A stretch of 64,000 bases of DNA. Origin: CAZICM01 sp964537685 (GTDB taxonomy: Bacteria > Myxococcota_A > Polyangia > Polyangiales > Polyangiaceae). The stretch is taken from positions 62,001 to 126,000 of the forward strand of contig CAZICM010000011.1 in the NCBI GenBank assembly GCA_964537685.1, written 5' to 3'. Within the stretch, counting starts at the first letter, position 1. Each line of letters opens with the position of its first letter. The notes under the pieces are model-generated. The model saw nothing but the letters and a program-made list of their open reading frames with translations. It was not told the DNA's origin and did not search any database. The position numbers and the translations under genes are program-made. Shown piece by piece: positions 24,267 through 33,834 of the stretch.

Positions 24267-25871
24267 ATGGCGCGCCTAGCGGCGATTGATATTGGATCCA
24301 ATGCGATCCGCCTTCGGATTGTGGACGCCGACCCTCCATTCGCCGGCCCCGACGGACCTCGTTTTTATCCCTTTCGCGACGTTCATTCCGAGCGGGCTCC
24401 GGTGCGTTTGGGTCATGATGTGTTCACCAAGGGGTATATCGAGCCGACGGTGCTTGGGGCTGCGTGCGAAGCGCTTCGCCGCTTTCGCCAGGCTATGGAC
24501 GATGCCAAGGTGGAGCGTTACCGGGCCGTTGCGACAAGCGCCGCGCGCGAGGCTTCCAACGGCGATTTATTTGTGGCGCGCGCCGAACGGGAAGCCGGTG
24601 TTCACATCGACGTGATTGAAGGTGTGGAAGAGGCGAGGCTGGTTCAGATGGCCGTTCTCGAGCGGGTGAACCTGGGCCCGCAGACGGCGCTCTTGGTGGA
24701 TATAGGCGGCGGCTCGACGGAACTGACGCTGCTTTCGGGGCGAAGATCGCTGTTTAGCCGCTCGCTGCCCATAGGCACGGTACGCATCATCGAAGCGTTT
24801 TTGGAAGACCGAAAGCCTGTGGACAAACTTCACGAGCAGTTGCTTGACGAGTATGTGCACCGTGTAGCGAGCGAAGCTTTTCGCGAGATCAACGAGCTTA
24901 CAGAGGGCCGTGTCGATCTGATTATTGGCACAGGCGGCAACATCGAAACGCTGGCCGATCTCTGTCCGATGCCGGGCGCCTTTGCTCAGACGCGCGCGAT
25001 TGAAGTCCGCGCGATGAATCAATTGATCCAAGAGCTTTCCAAGGCTTCTGTCGATGAACGCATGGCCCGCTATGGCCTTCGCGCCGACCGGGCGGACACC
25101 ATCGTTCCAGCGGCTGCGGTGCTGCGCCATGTCGCAGGCGTTTTGAAATGCGATTCCATTTCAGCGCCGGGCGTGGGCTTAAAAGAAGGGCTGCTCGTCG
25201 ATTTGGCGCATGTGCATTTTATTCCGCACGACTTTGGAGCCGAGGGCGCCGCCGTGATGGATGCCTGTGTCCGCCTGGGCCGCCGCTATCATTTTGATGA
25301 GCAGCACGGCGTGTTGGTTTCCCGCCTTGCAGTGCGCCTATTCGATGATTTATCCAACCGGCACAGGATGGGGCCCCGCGATCGAATTCTCCTTCAAGCA
25401 GCGGCATTGCTTCACGACGTGGGCGATTTCGTTCGTTATGAAGGCCACCACAAACATAGTTATTATATTATCGCGCACAGTGAAATCATGGGATTGGCTC
25501 CGGCCGAGCGGGAAATCGTCGCCAATGTGGCGCGCTATCACCGCAAAGGTCCGCCCAGCCTCGATCATGAAAACTTCCGCGCGCTGTCGAGGGACGATCG
25601 GGGAAAAGTCAAAGCGATGGCAGCGATTTTGCGCGTGGCCGACGCCTTGGATCGCGAACATGAAGGGCGCGTGCAGGATGTGGGAGCGCGCATCGAAGGC
25701 AATACACTTGTTTTGGAGGCCAAGACATCAGGAGAGCACCCGCTCGGAGAATGGACGGTGCTCGCCAAGAGCGGAATGCTCCGCGATTTTATTGGGCTCG
25801 ACCTGCGCTTGATCAACGTGATGACAGGCCAGAAATCTGCGGCCGCGCGCACCGTGCCGCCTTCGGCCTAA
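24267..25871 (+). CDS. ppx: Ppx/GppA exopolyphosphatase/pppGpp phosphatase with C-terminal HD domain
   Basis: The 534-residue protein begins with the actin-like ATPase motif AAIDIGSNAIRLRI and has the second phosphate motif LLVDIGGGSTEL near residue 145 and IGTGGNIETLA near 215, all typical of Ppx/GppA phosphatases that degrade polyphosphate and/or pppGpp. Residues from about 330 form an HD-type helical domain (LLQAAALLHDVGDFV, then HKHSYYIIAHSEI and VARYHRKGPPS). Whether it prefers polyphosphate or pppGpp cannot be told from sequence. The next three genes run in the same direction with small gaps. Confidence 0.9.
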   Translation: MARLAAIDIGSNAIRLRIVDADPPFAGPDGPRFYPFRDVHSERAPVRLGHDVFTKGYIEPTVLGAACEALRRFRQAMDDAKVERYRAVATSAAREASNGDLFVARAEREAGVHIDVIEGVEEARLVQMAVLERVNLGPQTALLVDIGGGSTELTLLSGRRSLFSRSLPIGTVRIIEAFLEDRKPVDKLHEQLLDEYVHRVASEAFREINELTEGRVDLIIGTGGNIETLADLCPMPGAFAQTRAIEVRAMNQLIQELSKASVDERMARYGLRADRADTIVPAAAVLRHVAGVLKCDSISAPGVGLKEGLLVDLAHVHFIPHDFGAEGAAVMDACVRLGRRYHFDEQHGVLVSRLAVRLFDDLSNRHRMGPRDRILLQAAALLHDVGDFVRYEGHHKHSYYIIAHSEIMGLAPAEREIVANVARYHRKGPPSLDHENFRALSRDDRGKVKAMAAILRVADALDREHEGRVQDVGARIEGNTLVLEAKTSGEHPLGEWTVLAKSGMLRDFIGLDLRLINVMTGQKSAAARTVPPSA

Positions 25872-25926
25872 AGCCTGCGCGAGGGCTGTCGACGCTTCAC
25901 GCACTTTTGTACTACTCTGCCGCGCC

Positions 25927-26559
25927 GTGCTGAAAGCGACACTTGTTATTGCCGCCTTGTCGGCGCCTCTGTGCGCTGGGTGCGGCTCGTCTGCGCTCCC
26001 GCCTCCTGAGGACGCGCTCAAAGCCTATGCACAGGCTGCGGAAAAAGGCGATGCCGAGGCGATTTACGCCATGCTCAGCGACAAAGGAAGGCGCTCGCTT
26101 TCACGCGAAGAAGTGCGCGACATGGTCGCGATGGAGCGGCAAGAACTGGCCGAGCAGGCGAAGGCGCTCAATTCGGCCGACACCGTGGCCCGCCTCAAGA
26201 CCCAAGCCCGAGTCCGCTGGGCCGACGGCGAAGATGCAACGCTTTCGCTGGAAGCCGGCGACTTTCGAATTTCGGCCGCCGCTGCTCTTCCTGCCGGAGC
26301 GCGCACGCCCGAACAAGCTCTATCTCAACTGAGGCGCGTGCTCGCGAGACGCAGCTATGCGGGCCTCATGCGTGTCCTCACGCCCGCGACCCGAAGCGCG
26401 ATCGAAAGCGATCTGCGTTCTTTGGTGGAAGGTCTCGAGCATCCCGAAGGGCTTGAAGTACAGGTCACGGGCGACAGCGCCGTCGTACAAGTTCCGGGCG
26501 GCCATGAAGTCAAGCTCAAGCGCGAAGGCGGCGTGTGGCGGGTGGACGACTTCGACTGA
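25927..26559 (+). CDS. Putative lipoprotein with stress-domain-like helices
   Basis: Starting at GTG 25927, the 210 residues have a short signal sequence and a Cys at 19 (PLCAGC) that may be lipidated. The mature protein opens with a helical segment similar in style to NTF2/limiting-factor domains (PEDALKAYAQAAEKGDAEAIYAML), and a second related segment recurs later (TPEQALSQLRRVLARRSYAGLMRVL). This suggests an internal duplication of an SnoaL/DUF4878-like fold. The gene ends 1 base before the DUF4159 gene, so co-expression is likely. Confidence 0.62.
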   Translation: MLKATLVIAALSAPLCAGCGSSALPPPEDALKAYAQAAEKGDAEAIYAMLSDKGRRSLSREEVRDMVAMERQELAEQAKALNSADTVARLKTQARVRWADGEDATLSLEAGDFRISAAAALPAGARTPEQALSQLRRVLARRSYAGLMRVLTPATRSAIESDLRSLVEGLEHPEGLEVQVTGDSAVVQVPGGHEVKLKREGGVWRVDDFD

Positions 26560-26560
26560 T

Positions 26561-27337
26561 ATGAGCTCGCCCATCCTAAAGCGCCGCACGTTTTTTGGCC
26601 TTGTAACGGCCGGTCTCATCCTGCCCCCGCGCACAGGGTTCGCCTTTGGTGAAGAAGGCGCTTTTAACCCGCGGGTATTGCTGACGGGCACATCCCGCTT
26701 TGAAGGCGTGCGGACCACCGCGCCTGCCCGCTGGTCACGCGAACTCGTGCAGCGCACCAGCGCGCCCGCCCGCCTCTCTCCGCCCACCATCCGCGCCGAC
26801 GATCCCAGCCTTCTCGCCGAACCATTTGCCTACTGGGGCGGCGATTCCGATATCCCCGCGCTCACCGAACGCGAAGTCGTCAACGTGCGCCGTTTCATCG
26901 CCTTGGGCGGCATCTTGCTGGTCGACGACTTTGCTCCTTCGGAATCGGTATTTGTGCGCGCCGCCAAACGCGAACTCTCCCGCATCCTTCCTGAAGGATC
27001 GCCCATTGCCATCGGCACCGAAAACGTCGTCTTCAAATCCTTCTATCTTCTGCGCCGCGCCGTGGGCCGCGTCGAAGGCCCGCCCAAACTCGAGGCCATC
27101 GTCCGGGGCGGACTCCCGCAAGTCATCTTCTCCGTGCACGATCTCGCGGGCGCCCTCGCGCGCTCCCAAAATGGCGAACACCCCGTGGCCGTCACGCCTG
27201 GAGGTGAAACGCAGCGTGAAATGGCCATACGCCTAGCGGTCAACATCGCAATGTACGTGCTCTGCTCCAACTACAAAGACGACCAAGTCCATGCCGAGCA
27301 CATCATGAAACGCCGCCGCATGCGGGACGTACCATGA
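26561..27337 (+). CDS. DUF4159-family protein with a twin-arginine signal
   Basis: The long open frame starts at 26357 but its first part is a shadow of the preceding gene. ATG 26561 gives 258 residues beginning with a Tat-like signal (KRRTFFGLVTAGLI). The core matches DUF4159 proteins: WGGDSDIPALTEREVVNVRRFIALGGILLVDDF, read here in parts, then LPEGSPIAIGTENVVFKSFYLL. These proteins are usually encoded in BatA/MoxR-type operons with VWA and amidotransferase-like membrane proteins, as here. The biochemical role is unknown. The next gene overlaps by 4 bases. Confidence 0.75.
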   Translation: MSSPILKRRTFFGLVTAGLILPPRTGFAFGEEGAFNPRVLLTGTSRFEGVRTTAPARWSRELVQRTSAPARLSPPTIRADDPSLLAEPFAYWGGDSDIPALTEREVVNVRRFIALGGILLVDDFAPSESVFVRAAKRELSRILPEGSPIAIGTENVVFKSFYLLRRAVGRVEGPPKLEAIVRGGLPQVIFSVHDLAGALARSQNGEHPVAVTPGGETQREMAIRLAVNIAMYVLCSNYKDDQVHAEHIMKRRRMRDVP

Positions 27338-29628
27338 CGGAATCCTTCGCGCTGTCCGGAGATTTAGCCAGCGTCTACATCATCTCGGCCTGCGTTCTTG
27401 CCGCTGCATCCGCGCTGCTTCTGATCATCGAACTCATCCGCTCCACCCAAGCCCGCAAAGGCGCTTTGCTCATCGCACTATCCGGCCTCTGCGCCGCGGT
27501 GCTTCTGCTGCTCGCCGTCTTAAGACCCGTCGCGGTCCGCTCCAAAGTCAGCCTCGTCGGCTCTAAAGTCATCGTCCTCGCCGACGGCTCCCACTCCATC
27601 GATCTGCCCGGCCTCTCCAACACCCGCCGCGAAAGCCTCAAAAATGCGCTCACCGAACTGAGCAAACGCTCATCGGAAGTTCGCTTCTCGCTGCTTCGCT
27701 TCGGTGAAAGCCAAAAATACTCCAGCGAAAAAGAAGCCCAAGGCGAAGCGGCCATCGCATCCCTCAGCGAGGGCTCCATCGCATCGCTTCTCGCCGCGCA
27801 TCCCTATTCCAAATCCGATCTCCAAAGCGCCCTTGAACAAGTAGCCGGCGCTGCCGACGAACGCCCCGCGGCCATTGTTGTCCTCTCCGATGGCCGCCTC
27901 GATCGGCCTTCAGAAACCAGCCCAACAGACGAAATAAGAAACGCGCTCGGCCATCTCCAAGTCCCTGTGCACACCGTCGCGCTTGCCGCTGCCGCGCCCG
28001 CCGACGCCAGCATCCGCGCCATTCGCACGGCTGGAGCGGCTGTTGCCCATCAGCCCCTCTCGCTGCGCATAGAAATCGGCTGCGATGGCGGACTCTCCTG
28101 CGATGAAATCCCTGTCTTTGCGCGCGAACTCCGCGAACAAGGAGATCCCACGCCTCTCGCCTCGGGAACGGCGCATGTCGAAAATGGAAAAGCATTCCTC
28201 GAGCTTCAAGTCACACTCGATAGAGCTGGCACACGAATTCTTGAAATTGAAATTAAATCCCCCAAAGGCGATACGATTCTTGAAAACGATAAACGCCTCT
28301 TCACCATCGATGTAACCCGAGAGCGCGTTCGCGTTTTACACGTCGCCGGCCGCCCAACCTATGACGTTCGGGCGCTGCGCATGTGGCTGAAGTCCGACAC
28401 ATCCGTTGATGTTGTTGCCTTTTTTATTTTGCGCACCCTCACCGACGACGTGAACGCATCGCCGGATGACCTGGCCTTGATCCCCTTTCCGGTGGATGAA
28501 CTCTTCAGCGTGCATTTATCGAGTTTTGACGCCGTTGTTCTTCAAGACTTCGATGCCCGCCCCTACGATTTAGAAAAACATCTGCCCGCCCTCGCCCGCT
28601 ATGTCGAGAAAGGTGGGGGATTGATCATGGTTGGCGGTCCCGATTCCTTTGTTCCAGGTCATTACGCGGCCACGCCCCTGGCTCGTGTATTACCGGTAGA
28701 ACTTCCCCCTTTCGATCGCCGGACCCAAGGCATAGATCTTAGCACATTTATCCCCCGATTTACAGAAGCGGGCCGCATGGCGCCTGTACTTAGCCCCCTT
28801 CGTTCATTGATTGGCGAAGAACTACCTGAAATGCCCGGCGCCAATTTGGTTGGAGACGCGCGCCCCGATGCGACCGTATTGCTCACCCATCCCACGCTCA
28901 AGACGGCCAAGGGAGCGCCCATGCCCCTGCTTTCCCTAGGTGAGCCTGGAAGCGGACGCACCATCGCATTGGCGCTCGACGGGTCGCACAAGCTATTGTT
29001 TAGCGCTTTTGCTGCGAATGCCGCTGGACGCGCTCATGGGGCATTTTGGGATGCGATGCTCGGCTGGCTGATGCGCGACCCCCGTTTTGAACCCGCAGTC
29101 ATCGATATCCCTGGAAGCTGCATAGCGGGAGAAGAGAGCATCCTCCGTTTAAAGCCCTTGGCGGGACAAACAGGCCGCGCGGACATTACGATTACGCGAT
29201 TGGGCAGTGGAGAAACCGTCAAAAAGCACACGGCCGAACTCAATCCCAAAGGCGAACCTATCTTGATACCGCTTGGGCGCATGGCGGTTGGGGGATATTC
29301 GGCGCTGGTAGAAATGCGACCAGGGGCAAGCGGTACAACGAACGGAGAGAAAGGCTCGACGACGAGACGAGACTTTGCATGTGAAAAAGGCGGGGATGAA
29401 TGGGCGGATTCGCGGCCCGATCCTGAACGATTGGCGGCGATATCCGAAGGCACGCAGGGGCGGCATGTAAAGGCGGACGACGTAGGGCAATTACCGCTTC
29501 CAAAAGCGACCCAAGTGGCGGCGGAGCGGCATGTGACGCCTATATTGCCGGCGTGGGCATGGTCTTTATTGGCGGCGTTTTCGATGGGTGTGCATTGGAT
29601 AGCGAGGAGGCGAGGGGGGTTATCGTGA
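27334..29628 (+). CDS. Membrane protein with VWA-like and glutamine-amidotransferase-like domains
   Basis: The 764-residue protein has two N-terminal membrane helices (about 15-37 and 43-68) and a VWA-like region (VIVLADGSHSIDLPG, then AIVVLSDGRL). An Ig-like part follows, then a class I amidotransferase-like fold (VLHVAGRPTYDVRALR, YVEKGGGLIMVGGPDSF) without an evident catalytic Cys. A last helix near 740 precedes the basic C-terminus. The start overlaps the DUF4159 stop by 4 bases. This pairing is known from aerotolerance-like (Bat) loci, but the MoxR ATPase and DUF58 genes usually found there are absent from the window. Confidence 0.75.
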   Translation: MTESFALSGDLASVYIISACVLAAASALLLIIELIRSTQARKGALLIALSGLCAAVLLLLAVLRPVAVRSKVSLVGSKVIVLADGSHSIDLPGLSNTRRESLKNALTELSKRSSEVRFSLLRFGESQKYSSEKEAQGEAAIASLSEGSIASLLAAHPYSKSDLQSALEQVAGAADERPAAIVVLSDGRLDRPSETSPTDEIRNALGHLQVPVHTVALAAAAPADASIRAIRTAGAAVAHQPLSLRIEIGCDGGLSCDEIPVFARELREQGDPTPLASGTAHVENGKAFLELQVTLDRAGTRILEIEIKSPKGDTILENDKRLFTIDVTRERVRVLHVAGRPTYDVRALRMWLKSDTSVDVVAFFILRTLTDDVNASPDDLALIPFPVDELFSVHLSSFDAVVLQDFDARPYDLEKHLPALARYVEKGGGLIMVGGPDSFVPGHYAATPLARVLPVELPPFDRRTQGIDLSTFIPRFTEAGRMAPVLSPLRSLIGEELPEMPGANLVGDARPDATVLLTHPTLKTAKGAPMPLLSLGEPGSGRTIALALDGSHKLLFSAFAANAAGRAHGAFWDAMLGWLMRDPRFEPAVIDIPGSCIAGEESILRLKPLAGQTGRADITITRLGSGETVKKHTAELNPKGEPILIPLGRMAVGGYSALVEMRPGASGTTNGEKGSTTRRDFACEKGGDEWADSRPDPERLAAISEGTQGRHVKADDVGQLPLPKATQVAAERHVTPILPAWAWSLLAAFSMGVHWIARRRGGLS

Positions 29629-29667
29629 GGCATGCCCCCTTTGCGTGTGGATGAGCTTGGGAATTCG

Positions 29668-30399
29668 TTATTCCACCGGTTTCAAATCAAAAATATCCAC
29701 ATCCACACCCGGCGAATACAATACCAGCGGCGCTTCATCCGAATGGGGCAATCCCGCCGCCTTCACCATGCTCTGGCTGACCTGCTCCACCTCCGCCGTC
29801 CATAAAGGATAGGGCTTATGATGCACCCGTCCACTCAATAACTTTCCCCCCTTCCTCCTCGTGTACAAAATATAGCGCTCCGCTAAAAAATGCTCAAAAG
29901 TTCCAGGTTCTGCGGCTCCCAGCTCCTTTCCAATCCGATAGTGACATTCTAAATTCGCCGGCACAGGCTTTGGCCACCGCCGCTCACTCCGATAGTGAAC
30001 TTCATTATTTTGAACGGATAGATCCATTGACGCCCTAAAATAAGGCAGCCCCCAGCCCGCCCTCGCCGCCAGCACCGCAATCGTTCCCGCCGCATCCAAG
30101 CTAAAAAACCACACCCCAGGCTCCCGCCCTTGGTAATGCACATACGTCCGCACATTGAGCTCGTGAAAATTCGATATCCCAGGCACCGACGGCGACCACC
30201 ACGGCGTCACATCCCGCATCGTAAAAGGCACAACGCCCACATACGCCTTGCCATCAAACGTATCGACCGAAAGCTCGCTTGGAATCAGCGCCCGCACAGC
30301 ATCCGCAGGCACCTCCCAATGCAAAAACAAAAGCGTTCGCCAGCGCTGAAATCCACGGGGCCGATCGTCCGGCCGAAGCGTAGGTGCAATTCTATCCAT
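29668..30399 (-). CDS. DUF2071 (YqjF-like) protein
   Basis: I start at ATG 30399 (MDRIAPTLRPDDRPRGF); the frame extends to 30456 without support. The 243 residues match DUF2071: RTLLFLHWEVPADAVRALIP near the N-terminus, then GKAYVGVVPFTMRDV, NFHELNVRTYVHY, GVWFFSLDA and the C-terminal LYSPGVDVDIF. Members resemble acetoacetate-decarboxylase-like folds but have no proven activity. The gene is convergent with the preceding operon and diverges from holA, with about 90 bases between. Confidence 0.8.
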   Translation of the reverse strand: MDRIAPTLRPDDRPRGFQRWRTLLFLHWEVPADAVRALIPSELSVDTFDGKAYVGVVPFTMRDVTPWWSPSVPGISNFHELNVRTYVHYQGREPGVWFFSLDAAGTIAVLAARAGWGLPYFRASMDLSVQNNEVHYRSERRWPKPVPANLECHYRIGKELGAAEPGTFEHFLAERYILYTRRKGGKLLSGRVHHKPYPLWTAEVEQVSQSMVKAAGLPHSDEAPLVLYSPGVDVDIFDLKPVE

Positions 30400-30491
30400 A
30401 CCCCGCAGGATACCGCGCTCCCTTGCCGGGGCGCCGCCGAATTTACCGGCGCTCAAAATCGCCCTTGACGCCCGCTTTCCAGAACGCTTTG

Positions 30492-31565
30492 GTGCCGCCC
30501 GTGACCCCCGAACAGGCTATTAAAGAAGCGAAATCCAATTCTCTGCGGCCCGTGTATCTGGTGCTGGGCGAGGAACGGTTTTTGGTCGATGCCGTCGTCG
30601 GCGCGCTCCGCGATGCGACAATGAAAGGCGGTATTGCAGGCTTTAATGAAGATAAATTCACCGCCGGCGAGGCTTCCGCCGAGGCCATCGTGGGCGCCGC
30701 CAGAATGCTTCCGATGATGGCGAAGCGCCGTTTCGTGCTCGCCCGCGGACTCGAGCGCTGGGAGAAAAAAGAAGGCGATGCCGATGCCGCCGACGAAGCC
30801 AAAGACACCAAAGGTTCATCCAAAAAATCGAAAGAATTAAGTCCACTCGATGTAATGGCCGAATATGCGAAAGCCCCGGTGGACAGCACGGTAATGGTGC
30901 TCACGGCACCCAAGCTCCACGCCCAGCGCAAACTGGTCGCGCACGCCAAAAAGACTGGATTTATCGTGAATTGCGATGCTCTTTCCCGGCGCGCACTACC
31001 GGGCTGGATTGAGCACGCCGCCAAAGAAAAAGGTCATAAAATCGATAGTGAGACGGCGAATTTATTGGCCGAGCTTTCGGGGCCTGAATTAGGGCCGGTT
31101 GCCGACGCCCTGGAAAGGCTTTCGCTCTATGTTGGAGAGGGCGCGCCCATTAGCGAGGATGCCATTGCAAAGGTTGTGATACGAATTCGAACGAGTACAG
31201 TGTGGGAATTGCTGGATGCCCTGGGCCGCCGCAAATTAAACAAAGCTCTTTCGGATTTAGCCGATGTGTACGATCCCCGGGACGGCGGACTCAAACTCTT
31301 GGGCGCGGTTTCGTGGTCGGTGCGCCAAATGGTGAAATTCGAATCGGCGCTCTCGAGCGGCGCATCCCGCGAAGAAGCGGCTCAGCGCGCGGGCGTGCCG
31401 CCTTTTCGCGTTCATGAAGTCGCCGACATGCTCAAAGCCATTCCCAGGGGCACCCTATCGCGCTGGATGCGTTATTTGGCCGAAGCCGATCTGGCATTGA
31501 AAAGCTCGAGGCGTCCAGCGCAGGCCATTTTAGAAACGATGCTCATTGAGATGTGCCGTCCATAG
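30492..31565 (+). CDS. holA: DNA polymerase III delta subunit
   Basis: HolA opens the beta sliding clamp within the clamp loader. The start at GTG 30492 (with GTG 30501 as alternative) removes an odd Pro/Arg-rich extension. The family pattern RPVYLVLGEERFLVDAVV comes first, followed by the AAA-like domain with FVLARGLERW and VMVLTAPKLHAQRKL, and the C-terminal collar (LWELLDALGRRK-like sequence at about 236, then SVRQMVKFESAL and SSRRPAQAILETMLIEM). The 357 residues fit the usual 330-350. An insert of about 20 charged residues (KKEGDADAADEAKDTKG) follows ERWE. Confidence 0.87.
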   Translation: MPPVTPEQAIKEAKSNSLRPVYLVLGEERFLVDAVVGALRDATMKGGIAGFNEDKFTAGEASAEAIVGAARMLPMMAKRRFVLARGLERWEKKEGDADAADEAKDTKGSSKKSKELSPLDVMAEYAKAPVDSTVMVLTAPKLHAQRKLVAHAKKTGFIVNCDALSRRALPGWIEHAAKEKGHKIDSETANLLAELSGPELGPVADALERLSLYVGEGAPISEDAIAKVVIRIRTSTVWELLDALGRRKLNKALSDLADVYDPRDGGLKLLGAVSWSVRQMVKFESALSSGASREEAAQRAGVPPFRVHEVADMLKAIPRGTLSRWMRYLAEADLALKSSRRPAQAILETMLIEMCRP

Positions 31566-31646
31566 GCTTCCCCTGATACCCCGCCCGTGATAATCAAAAC
31601 ACTCGACGATCGAGGAACAATCACGATGCTGGCCTTGGGGATTCGC

Positions 31647-32453
31647 ATGAGCAAGGGTATTTTTTATTCGCTTTCTTCGCATGCGCTCGCTGTTTGTATG
31701 GCGGGCACGCTGGTTTCATTAGGTGCACTGGGCTGCGGCAATAAAGAGCAATCGGGCACGCCGGGTTCGGAGAGCGTCGTCAAAGAACCCAAACCCGCCG
31801 AAACGGGCGCGAGCAATGCCAATGCCCAAAATGCCGCGAATGCAGGCGATAAAAAGGACGAAGGCACGGCCGCCAAGCCCGAAGGCTCTCAAGCCGCCGC
31901 CCCCGCGGAAAATGCAGGCGGCGCCGTTAAAGCCGACCCATCCAAGGCAGCAGCCGCCAAACCCGGCGAAACACCGGCTCCCGCAGCGCCTGAACCGTCC
32001 GCAACCGCCTCCGCCGTGGCGACCGCAACACCCGAGCCCACCAGCGCCGCAGGCACAGCCAGGACCGCCGAAACCGGCCCTCCCGTCGAGGGTACCAAAG
32101 TGGGTGAGTCCAATTTTAGCGTATGGATGCAATCGGCCCCCAAGCACAAAGTCGGTCAGCCTGGAAGCGTGCAAGTGGTGCTGGTTCCCAAAAACGGCTT
32201 TAAATGCAATGCCGAATATCCCTACAAACTCAAGCTCAACGATCCGCCGGCCGGCGTATCTTATCCCAATGCGATCGTGCGCAAAGAAAGCATGTCGGTA
32301 TCGCCCAAGCAGAGCACGATGAACGTGCCCTTCACACCCACGGCCGCCGGGGATGCCCGCATATCCGGGAAGTTTTATTTCTCGGTTTGCACCGCCGATC
32401 AATGCTTGATCGATAGCCGCGATGTAGCGGTGAATGTAAAAATCGAGCCCTGA
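31647..32453 (+). CDS. Putative lipoprotein with Ala/Pro-rich linker and beta-sandwich domain
   Basis: ATG 31647 gives 268 residues; the open frame begins 60 bases earlier but the extra residues precede the signal peptide. The signal ends at a Cys at position 30 (LGALGC). A low-complexity linker of Ala, Pro, Glu and Lys runs from about 35 to 145. The C-terminal 115 residues form a compact domain (FSVWMQSAPKHKVGQPGSV, NGFKCNAEYPYKLKL, FYFSVCTADQCLIDS) with a pattern like immunoglobulin-type modules, for example the N-terminal domain of DsbD. The function is unproven. Confidence 0.68.
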   Translation: MSKGIFYSLSSHALAVCMAGTLVSLGALGCGNKEQSGTPGSESVVKEPKPAETGASNANAQNAANAGDKKDEGTAAKPEGSQAAAPAENAGGAVKADPSKAAAAKPGETPAPAAPEPSATASAVATATPEPTSAAGTARTAETGPPVEGTKVGESNFSVWMQSAPKHKVGQPGSVQVVLVPKNGFKCNAEYPYKLKLNDPPAGVSYPNAIVRKESMSVSPKQSTMNVPFTPTAAGDARISGKFYFSVCTADQCLIDSRDVAVNVKIEP

Positions 32454-32527
32454 TCCCGCCTTTTTAATCGTATTTCACATCAATTCGTTCTAATTTATTC
32501 TAAATCACGTACGGAGGATCAAAGAAT

Positions 32528-33718
32528 ATGCACAGCCGTATTGCTGCTTTTGCTTGTGGTATTGCCCTTGTTGCGGTGTGGGCCTGCGGTGGTGATGAAA
32601 CAAAGCCTTCAGGAACAGGCTCATCAGGCACGGCATCCTCGTCATCGGGAGGCACAGGAGGAGGCAATTCAACAGGTGGCGGCAGCAATACCGGCGGCAA
32701 TGGAAGCGGAGGCGCGATGACGGGCGCGGGAGCCAGCGCTTCCCAATCGGACGGCCTCTATTTCCCCTCGGATGCCGCTTGGTACAAAGACATATCCAGC
32801 GACCCGGTATCGCCCGAATCCTCGGCCATTACGCAATGGATGGAAAATGCAAGTCCCCCCAATGGCTGGGGAACGGGCGTCATGAAAGTCGATTTTAGTA
32901 TTGTCGCCGTCGACGTAAAAGCCGGCACGGCAAAGCGCACGTATCAAGAAGCACAAGGATATTATTACGTTCCCGATTGCGATTTCGCTCCGGTCCCTGT
33001 CCCCGAAGGAGGCGCGGTCGAAGAAACCTATGGCACGCCTTTCGATTTTTCAGGACCATTTACCGGATACAATTGCTATGACTTCGATAGCGGCGCGGAT
33101 TGCCACATGCTCTTCGTGTCGCGCTCGGAAAATCGGCTGTACGAGATTTATCACGCGACCATCGATTCAAATAACACCTTCTTTGGCGGCTGTTTGGCCA
33201 TTTGGGATACTTCAAAGACATACGGCCCCGAAGGCCGGGGCGATCAATGCACGAGCGCCGATGCGGCTGGATTTCCGATTGCGCCGCTCCTCTTTACGGC
33301 CGATGAAATTAAAGCGGGCGCCATTAACCACGCCATTCGATTTATTTTGCCCAACAGTATGGTTCGCACCAAAAAATATGTCCGGCCCGCGACCCACGGA
33401 ACCAATACAACCGGACCTCAAACAAGCATTCCTTATGGCGCAAGGCTTAGGCTCCGAAAAGATTATCCCCTTCAAAACCTGAGCCCAGCCGCGCAGATCG
33501 TCGCGAAGGCGCTGCAAAAGTACGGCATGCTTCACGCCGACGGCGGCAATATCGCGCTGACCGCTCAAAGCGATGCGCTCTCCGATGTGAAATGGGCCGA
33601 TGTCGGATTTGAAGCCAACTCCCTGGCCGATCTAAAAGCCACCGACTTTGAAGTGCTGGATTTGGGAACGCCCATTGACGTGACCTACAATTGCCAGCGC
33701 ACCCAAATCACTCAATAA
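32528..33718 (+). CDS. Putative lipoprotein with Gly/Ser-rich linker
   Basis: The 396-residue protein has a signal peptide ending at Cys20 (VAVWAC), a Gly/Ser/Thr/Asn linker (about 25-70) of the type common in myxobacterial surface lipoproteins, and a globular domain of about 320 residues. The domain begins FPSDAAWYKDISSDPVSP and contains conserved-looking FGGCLAIWDTSKTYGPEGRG and LPNSMVRTKKYVRPATHG. I have no firm family for it. A weak SD-like GGAGG lies 13 bases upstream of the ATG. Downstream comes another lipoprotein on the same strand. Confidence 0.66.
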   Translation: MHSRIAAFACGIALVAVWACGGDETKPSGTGSSGTASSSSGGTGGGNSTGGGSNTGGNGSGGAMTGAGASASQSDGLYFPSDAAWYKDISSDPVSPESSAITQWMENASPPNGWGTGVMKVDFSIVAVDVKAGTAKRTYQEAQGYYYVPDCDFAPVPVPEGGAVEETYGTPFDFSGPFTGYNCYDFDSGADCHMLFVSRSENRLYEIYHATIDSNNTFFGGCLAIWDTSKTYGPEGRGDQCTSADAAGFPIAPLLFTADEIKAGAINHAIRFILPNSMVRTKKYVRPATHGTNTTGPQTSIPYGARLRLRKDYPLQNLSPAAQIVAKALQKYGMLHADGGNIALTAQSDALSDVKWADVGFEANSLADLKATDFEVLDLGTPIDVTYNCQRTQITQ

Positions 33719-33834
33719 AAAGAAAGAGAGCTCCTTTGCCGCTCTCGAGCGTCTAGTTAAGGGCTGTGAAGAGTGCAAACGACACTCCCGTAATATTTTT
33801 TGCATCAACCCTCAAATCACTATAAGAAAGCACC

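Noticed and set aside
31719..32402. 227-codon Gly/Cys-rich minus-strand frame
   Set aside because: It is the mirror of the Ala/Pro-rich linker and beta domain of the lipoprotein on the plus strand; composition explains it.
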